Shown piece by piece: positions 59,166-64,000 of a DNA stretch of 64,000 nucleotides. The notes beneath the pieces are model-generated. The model saw only the letters and a program-made list of their open reading frames with translations. It was not told where the DNA came from and did no database searches. The first letter of the stretch is position 1. The number at the start of each line of letters is the position of its first letter. This stretch comes from Halodesulfurarchaeum sp. HSR-GB (GTDB taxonomy: Archaea; Halobacteriota; Halobacteria; Halobacteriales; Halobacteriaceae), in assembly GCF_031432215.1 (NCBI RefSeq), contig NZ_JAVKGN010000003.1, positions 40,879 through 104,878 of the forward strand, in the 5' to 3' direction. The position numbers and the translations under genes were made by a program.

Positions 59166-60431
59166 TCAGTCTTCTACCCGCGACGCAACAGTCGTCGAGC
59201 CATCGATTTCGGCAAGTGCTTCGGTCGCAACGTCACCCAGCTCGCCGGCCTCGATATGGGAGTACCGTTCGCGGACCATTTCCTCCGAGTTGTCAAGATA
59301 CCGGGCAGCGACCGTGTACCCGAACGCGCGGACAAGGACTTCACCCATCCCGCGTCGACCGCCGTGGGGTGCGAGATAGTCGTGCTTCGGATGGTCGATA
59401 TCGATCTCCGCAGCTTCTGAAAGTCGCTGGAGAATCGACCGTGCTCCATCCGTCGTGATCGACGGCGGCCGAACGTCCTCGTCGAGCGCCAGCAAGAGGT
59501 CACGCGCGCATTCTTCACGTCGCTCGTCGATCGCATCCGGGCGTTCCCCTCGGTCAGCCAGCTTATCCTGCACGAGTGTTGCAAGCGTCCGTTGGTCGAA
59601 CGTCGGGAACACCGGCCAGCGTTCCGTCGGTGGATCCATCAGCTTTCGATAGCTCCGAAGTGGAGCGATCACCGGATCAGGGAGGCTCGCTGCGTCCCAC
59701 TGCTGTTTCTTCCGGTAGACATCCATACTCCCGTCGTCGATCGAGAGGTCCTCCCACCTGACCCCGCGCCGGCGCGGGTCGTTCGGGTCCCGAAGGAGTT
59801 CGCCAACCCGGACAGCTGTGTACGCAAGGACGAACACAAAGGCGCGGTCACGGGCCGTCTTCAGCGCCGTGTAGCGCGCTCGCTGTCTGTCGAGGGGGTC
59901 GGTATCTTCGGGGATTGTCGTGTACGTCTCGATGGCGTCACGGGCTCGCTCGTCGACGTGCCGGGTGAGGGCGTGCCGCTGCTCGGATGTCCAGGCCTGC
60001 TGGTCGCCGGGCTTGCGGCCGTCGTCTTCGGGAAGTGGAGCCATCGCACTCGCCCGCTGAGCGTAGTGCGCCTCGAGGTAGCCCTCGTTGACGCACCAGC
60101 CACACCACGCAGAGATATAGCGGTAATAGGTTTGTACCGTGTTCTGCTTGAGTCCCCGATCTCCGCTGAGATGCCGGGCGTACTCCCGGAAGACGCGTTC
60201 GTCGAGGTCCTCGAATGTCGGCTCTCGGTCGACGTCATTGGCGTCATTGGGGACGATCCCTGTCCAGTCGTCATCACCGCGGTCGCCGGCAGCCCACTTG
60301 GCAAACCGCTCGAGTTCGCGCGCAGCGTTCCGTCGGTAGTTCCCGCCGTCGCTACCGCGGCCTTTCCCCTTGTCCTGGAGGTAGCGCTCGAAGCTGTCGG
60401 CGAGCGGCGTAGAGAGTGCCCGGTCAGGCAT
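59166..60431 (-). CDS. Tyrosine recombinase/integrase (421 aa)
   Basis: An N-terminal core-binding domain (ADSFERYLQDKG...; KQNTVQTYYRYISAWCGWCV) is followed by the catalytic domain with the R-H-R-Y tetrad: YTAVRVGELL (Arg), HGGRRGMGEVL (His-x2-Arg) and NSEEMVRERYSHIE with the tyrosine nucleophile. The start is ATG 60431 (MPDRALSTPLADSF), with the upstream Met at 60446 possible. It ends against the P-type ATPase fragment, so the pair marks one edge of an integrated element. It could excise or integrate that element; the inverted repeat at 60553-60574 upstream may be an operator or attachment-site part. Confidence 0.5.
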   Translation of the reverse strand: MPDRALSTPLADSFERYLQDKGKGRGSDGGNYRRNAARELERFAKWAAGDRGDDDWTGIVPNDANDVDREPTFEDLDERVFREYARHLSGDRGLKQNTVQTYYRYISAWCGWCVNEGYLEAHYAQRASAMAPLPEDDGRKPGDQQAWTSEQRHALTRHVDERARDAIETYTTIPEDTDPLDRQRARYTALKTARDRAFVFVLAYTAVRVGELLRDPNDPRRRGVRWEDLSIDDGSMDVYRKKQQWDAASLPDPVIAPLRSYRKLMDPPTERWPVFPTFDQRTLATLVQDKLADRGERPDAIDERREECARDLLLALDEDVRPPSITTDGARSILQRLSEAAEIDIDHPKHDYLAPHGGRRGMGEVLVRAFGYTVAARYLDNSEEMVRERYSHIEAGELGDVATEALAEIDGSTTVASRVED

Positions 60432-60552
60432 CCACCGGCCCTCCACCGTCCTGTGGGCCCGATCTCGGTGGCTCTACCCCGGGGGAAGCGTCATCGTGAG
60501 GCGGTTGCAGCATTCGTGCTTCACCGACGGCGTCGGGGTACTTCAAAGTGGC

Positions 60553-60574
60553 CGTGATTATCGAGGTAATCACG
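60553..60574. promoter_or_regulatory. Inverted repeat upstream of the integrase
   Basis: GTGATTA, six bases, TAATCAC (with one further C-G pair at the ends) lies about 120 bp before the integrase start. The 60432-60881 gap is AT-rich and otherwise empty. It may bind a regulator or the integrase itself. Confidence 0.5.
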
Positions 60575-60881
60575 ACCAGCTGGAAAATTTGTTTTATCCA
60601 CCAAATTCCACTATTTCAAGCGTTCTATTGCCGATTTGCTACTAATTATCTCGTCATAAAGTGTATATCGCTATATGGAATCTAACTCTATGGAAGTTGA
60701 GACTACAGCGGGTTTAGCAGGGCTCTGATGCGTGAATTTGACTGATTCGGTCAGCGGGTACTGCCCCAGATGGCCCTCAAAGCGGCTATTCTTGTCATCC
60801 ACCCAACAATATGGACAAATTTTCGAGACTTCCAGCAGCGTAGCCACTCAGACGGCACGCTAACCCGAACAGAGTTCCTCA

Positions 60882-62558
60882 CTACCCGATTCCAGTTTCC
60901 TTCTTCAGCAGCGTCAGCGTGTTGTCCGCTGTAATCACCGGTGAGTGCTCATACTCGCCAGTCAACTCGGCTTGGACGAGTAGATCGACAGCCCGCCAGA
61001 TTGAGTAGAGGAGACAGGCGAATGCGAAGTAAAAGAACCGGAGCCCGAAATCTTTCGAGGTCGTCGCAGCCATGAACCGCTTAATCGATTTGTACCCGCT
61101 CTCGATCTCCCAGCGGTGGCCGTATTCCGTGAGGTGTCCGCTCCCTCGATTCGTCATGAACACCGAGTACTGCCGGTGATCCTCGTGCTCAGTGTTCTCT
61201 TTCCGGCGGTAGATCAGCGTCGTCTCGTGCCATTCGTTCTTCCCGAGGTGGAGCTTCCGGTCGGTCTCGTATCGATCCCGATCTCGTTGGAGCAACCGCT
61301 TGGCCTGGGCTTTCTCGCTGGTCTGCATCCGCTTGGGAACGACGTACGACAGGCCACGCTGGCTGAGCATCTCCAGGACGTGCTGACTGTCGAACTCTCG
61401 GTCCATCAGCACGTTATCAACGTGTACCATCTCCTCAGCAGAATCCAAGAGATCCTTGACGATTTCCAAGCGGGACTCACCCTTCCGAACTGGCCGTGCG
61501 TCTATCACAATCGGCACTGCATTCCCAACTAACTGGACGGTGGCCCACTGGTAGGCGTACTCGTCAGTTTTCTCCTTCGTGCCGATGATTTCGTCTTCGT
61601 GGCCCGTTCTATCACCAGTGAAGGGGTCTGCTTCGGTGATATCGATGGCGATGATTCCGGCTCGGAAGAACTCCTCTGTCTCCACGACTTCGCTCAGGAG
61701 CCTGTTGACGGCCTGTCGGTACATCTCGCGAATCTCCACGATGGAGAGGTCACGAATGTGTTCTCGATGGGAGTGACCTAACGGCGTTCGCTCACGAGTC
61801 GACTCGTAGGTGAAACTACGAGCGCCCTCGTTAGCAGCCAGCCGCTCGCGAAGTCCGAGATACGTCTGTAAGTCCCAGTACGCGTTCTCGTGAATCTCAC
61901 AGCCCTCACCTCGATCCAGTGAGAACGCCGGGAAGACGACGTGACTGACGTGCTCCGTAACGGTTGCCGCTTCGTCAAGGACAGCTTGCTCGTCCAGATC
62001 TGATTCGTCCTCTTCGTCACCGTGAGATGGGAGGTGCCGTTCTGGTTCGCGCGGAACGGCGACATCTGCGTTCTGGGCTTTAACAAGTATGGTCCGCGCA
62101 GCTGTCTCGACTGTACCACGAAGCTCGGCAGTGAACCGTTCGTGCCAACTGCGCCATAGCGTCGACTGGTTCGGTAGACTCTCCAAGCCTAACTGCTCGC
62201 GGAGTGCCGGGCGACACTCGAGATACTCGATCAGCGCTGTTTCGTGCTCCCACCCGTGGAGTTCCTTCAGCAAGAACACACGAAAGAGCGTGTCCATCTC
62301 GTAGCGAGTTGGCCCCGCGTAGCGGTCGTGAGCGTGGAATTCGAAATACGCCAGCGGAAGTGCACAGACGAAGTTCTCAATCGACTCGTGGCGGTCATGT
62401 TTAAACCAGGTCTGCGAGACGATCCGGATATCCGACTCTAGTCCGTCGAGCGAGCTTCGCTCGTACAGCGGCGTCGCACCGTACACTGGCCAGTCAGCGT
62501 GTGGTCGGCGGGCAATCCGTCGAAAAACACTCCGGCGAGACTCACGAGTCGGTGCCAC
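60882..62558 (-). CDS. DDE transposase of an IS4-like halophilic element
   Basis: The 558-residue protein has the three DDE blocks AGIIAIDITEADPF, DNVLMDREFDS and HRWEIESGYKSIKRFM. An acidic N-terminal domain (ENFVCALPLAYFEFHAHD; YEMDTLFRVFLLKELHGWEHETALIEYLE) precedes the core. It looks intact, with a full-length core and no internal stop. I could not fix terminal inverted repeats by eye. A match to a named ISH group would need a database search. Confidence 0.5.
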   Translation of the reverse strand: MAPTRESRRSVFRRIARRPHADWPVYGATPLYERSSLDGLESDIRIVSQTWFKHDRHESIENFVCALPLAYFEFHAHDRYAGPTRYEMDTLFRVFLLKELHGWEHETALIEYLECRPALREQLGLESLPNQSTLWRSWHERFTAELRGTVETAARTILVKAQNADVAVPREPERHLPSHGDEEDESDLDEQAVLDEAATVTEHVSHVVFPAFSLDRGEGCEIHENAYWDLQTYLGLRERLAANEGARSFTYESTRERTPLGHSHREHIRDLSIVEIREMYRQAVNRLLSEVVETEEFFRAGIIAIDITEADPFTGDRTGHEDEIIGTKEKTDEYAYQWATVQLVGNAVPIVIDARPVRKGESRLEIVKDLLDSAEEMVHVDNVLMDREFDSQHVLEMLSQRGLSYVVPKRMQTSEKAQAKRLLQRDRDRYETDRKLHLGKNEWHETTLIYRRKENTEHEDHRQYSVFMTNRGSGHLTEYGHRWEIESGYKSIKRFMAATTSKDFGLRFFYFAFACLLYSIWRAVDLLVQAELTGEYEHSPVITADNTLTLLKKETGIG

Positions 62559-62838
62559 TACGAGACGCTGAACACGACTCGCTCAAAAACGCCGCTCTCT
62601 CGATGGACCGTACTGATCGATCGATTCTCCCTCGGGGTATTCACAATCGTTGGTTCTGTATCACGTGGTTCGTCGTCGGGGACTTCTTTCAGGATAGCGT
62701 AGAAGCGCCAGAAATGATCGTCTTTGGCGAGGCTCATATCGTCCCGTCAGACACCTTCAGCAGGCTCGCGATGATCGATGCAATGTATCACTTGGGCCTG
62801 TCGGATAGCCCCTACAGGAGCCTGTCATAGAATCCATC

Positions 62839-62966
62839 TCATAGCTTCTCACAGCCCGGATTGGTCCCTCGTTCGTAGTTGGTGATTGCGACGACGAGCC
62901 GGAGGCAGAGCGCAACGAACACCTCTGTTCGTGCGTGGACGCGGCCTCGGGCGCGGACGTGCCCGA
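62839..62966 (-). pseudogene. Transposase C-terminal remnant (minus strand)
   Basis: Reads LGHVRARGRVHARTEVFVALCLRLVVAITNYERGTNPGCEKL then stop, the conserved C-terminus of halophilic IS5/IS4-type transposases. It sits inside the disrupted IS next to the left terminal repeat and could be the original 3' end of the transposase at 63365-63923. Confidence 0.5.
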
Positions 62967-63062
62967 GCGCAAGTGTTCCTCGCGCTGTGTCTTCGCCTCA
63001 TCGTTGCAATCACCAACTACGAACGCGGAGACAATCCGGGAAGCACGATCATCACGGTGTGA
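62943..63062 (+). pseudogene. Transposase C-terminal remnant (plus strand)
   Basis: Reads GLGRGRARAQVFLALCLRLIVAITNYERGDNPGSTIITV then stop. It is a second, diverged copy of the C-terminus, inverted with respect to the first. The two overlap and pair as a large imperfect inverted repeat centred near 62960. It must come from a different copy of the same IS family. Confidence 0.5.
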
Positions 63063-63364
63063 GAAGAGTTCTATGCCACCATCAAACTTATTATAGATGA
63101 CAGGAAACACGGTAGGATGGGTCTAAAAAGACAGGCTCTCTTCGAGTCAGCCACGAGTTCAAGCGTTCATCGATGACCACAGCAAGGCTTGGGCATGATT
63201 CTCTGACACGCTAACACTCTCTATATTCAGCGCCGAGTGTCGATTGTATCACTATATTTATCAAACGACCAGGGCAATTATTCACCAGCTTTCATACCGG
63301 AATTAGTCCATATTATTTTCTGTCCTGTACTGGATAAAGAAACTGTATTTGCAACAACTGTTAG

Positions 63365-63923
63365 CCTGTGTGAACTCTGCTGCGATCGGGATCTTTGCGC
63401 CGGTCGAGACGATCGTACAGCCGAAGCCGTAGTAGTACTCCTCGGCTGTTGGATCGAAGTTCCACGAGGCGGCGTCGTTGTGTTGGATCGCTTCGACGTG
63501 GGTCGAATCGATCGAGTACGTCAAGTCGAGCAGGCCGCGGGCGGCGGCTTGCTCGACGAGCCTGTCGAAGATATCGTTGATAACGTGTTCGAGATCGGTG
63601 AGGAAGCGATCAACAGTGTCTCTGGATGGCGGTTTGTCGAGTCCACAGTAGTACCAGACAAGGCTGTGCTGGAGTTCTCGTGTGACCGGGCGTGTGCCGT
63701 AGACATCCTCGTAGTAGCAGTGCAGAAAGCCGCAAAAGAGGTCTGGTGGTTTGTGAACTCGTGTTCGCCCCCGGCGAGCGGGGGCGAACACTTCGTACTC
63801 CAGTAGAAACTCAAAGTCAAGATGTTCAAACAGCGGAACCGTCTCGGTAGCCGCTGCATTCAAGAACTCGTTGACCGAAACTTCGTTTTGCAGGGCTTTG
63901 GAGCTGGTAGACACAGTCTCCAA
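63365..63923 (-). pseudogene. Transposase N-terminal half, cut at residue about 185
   Basis: The sequence FEHLDFEFLLEYEVFAPARRGRTRVHKPPDLF, YYCGLDKPPSRDTVDRFLTDLEHV, SIDSTHVEAIQ and YYYGFGCTIVSTGAKIPIAAEFTQA is a DDE transposase N-terminus with the first catalytic Asp. After AEFTQA the frame leaves the family (NSCCKYSFF...). The frame starts with TTG at 63923. The rest of the gene was replaced by other sequence at about 63365. Confidence 0.5.
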
Positions 63924-64000
63924 ACCCTGCTGCTTCGCACGTGACGCTTTCTATGACAGGCTCATGATACCAAAAAAGAGTCCAACCTCGTACGAAGAGT

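Larger units (their letters stand above)
62818..63963. mobile_element. Disrupted IS element with GAGCCTGTCATAGAA terminal repeats
   Basis: GAGCCTGTCATAGAA at 62818-62832 is mirrored by TTCTATGACAGGCTC at 63949-63963, giving an element of 1,146 bp. Between them are the N-terminal half of a transposase on the minus strand (63365-63923) and two C-terminal transposase remnants lying head to head (62839-62966 minus, 62943-63062 plus). The element has therefore been cut and partly duplicated in inverted orientation. I see no clear target-site duplication. Confidence 0.5.

Noticed and set aside
62501..62830. Plus-strand frame of 109 codons between the DDE transposase and the disrupted IS
   Set aside because: The C-terminal part looks faintly protein-like but the start overlaps the transposase and nothing supports expression; perhaps a remnant.
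1..64000. CRISPR array, tRNA or rRNA genes
   Set aside because: No regularly spaced repeats and no cloverleaf-like or rRNA-like stretch were seen on either strand.

Overview
The window is a piece of a haloarchaeal accessory replicon or large integrative element. The proteins are strongly acidic, several promoters are archaeal TATA boxes placed so close to the start codon that the transcript must be almost leaderless, and haloarchaea-specific families are present (HalOD1, DUF5789, a TFB remnant, multi-PAS kinases with an RHNLRND H-box). There is no rRNA, tRNA, ribosomal protein or CRISPR array. Insertion sequences, truncated genes and dispersed repeats are frequent, as expected of a plasmid or genomic island that has been rearranged repeatedly. 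Layout: 1-10.7 kb holds a replication and repair set on the minus strand (partial RPA-like protein, RecQ helicase fused to a phosphoribosyltransferase domain, truncated PIN gene, winged-helix regulator, zinc-ribbon proteins). It is interrupted by a vitamin B6 pair (pdxS-pdxT) and a tnpB gene lying between two copies of a structured GC-rich repeat of about 270 bp. 10.7-18.8 kb carries mostly unknown genes (a lipoprotein, a uracil-DNA-glycosylase-like protein, an HNH-like protein, two putative nucleases), three long TTAACCAACA/TGTTGGTTAA inverted repeats, and a TFB fragment joined to a primase fragment. 18.9-23.3 kb has a TrmB-like regulator with a YwgA/Panacea-like partner, a membrane-protein operon ending in a TraB-like protein, and a Panacea-like antitoxin with a RelE-like toxin. 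23.4-37.3 kb is one uninterrupted minus-strand operon for conjugation: small regulator-like protein, pilin-like protein, surface protein, lipoprotein, VirB6-, VirB3-, VirB4- and VirD4-like proteins, then PriS- and PriL-like primase subunits. 37.7-46.3 kb is the most striking region. Five overlapping genes encode RsbR-, RsbS-, RsbT- and RsbX-like stressosome proteins and a 1,673-residue multi-PAS sensor with two complete histidine-kinase cores, followed by a HalOD1 protein and a PAS protein. 46.6-53.5 kb mixes DUF5789, a membrane protein, an IS1182-type transposase, exonuclease VII subunits (the large one ending in a membrane anchor), fused gene remnants and several very small proteins. 53.6-58.7 kb is a candidate defence patch: a zinc-ribbon protein with an E-C-K nuclease motif, and a large protein with a FokI-like cleavage motif, with no methyltransferase nearby. 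58.7-64 kb is a scarred boundary: a P-type ATPase tail, a tyrosine recombinase, a complete DDE transposase, and a disrupted IS element with matching terminal repeats. How the genes work together: the conjugation operon would move the element and its primase pair could prime the transferred strand. RPA, RecQ and exonuclease VII handle DNA replication and repair. The toxin-antitoxin pair and the nucleases would stabilise the element or defend it. The stressosome-kinase operon would give the host a multi-input sensor. Since archaea have no sigma factor, its output cannot be the classical sigma-B route, and the co-transcribed kinase is the obvious candidate output.
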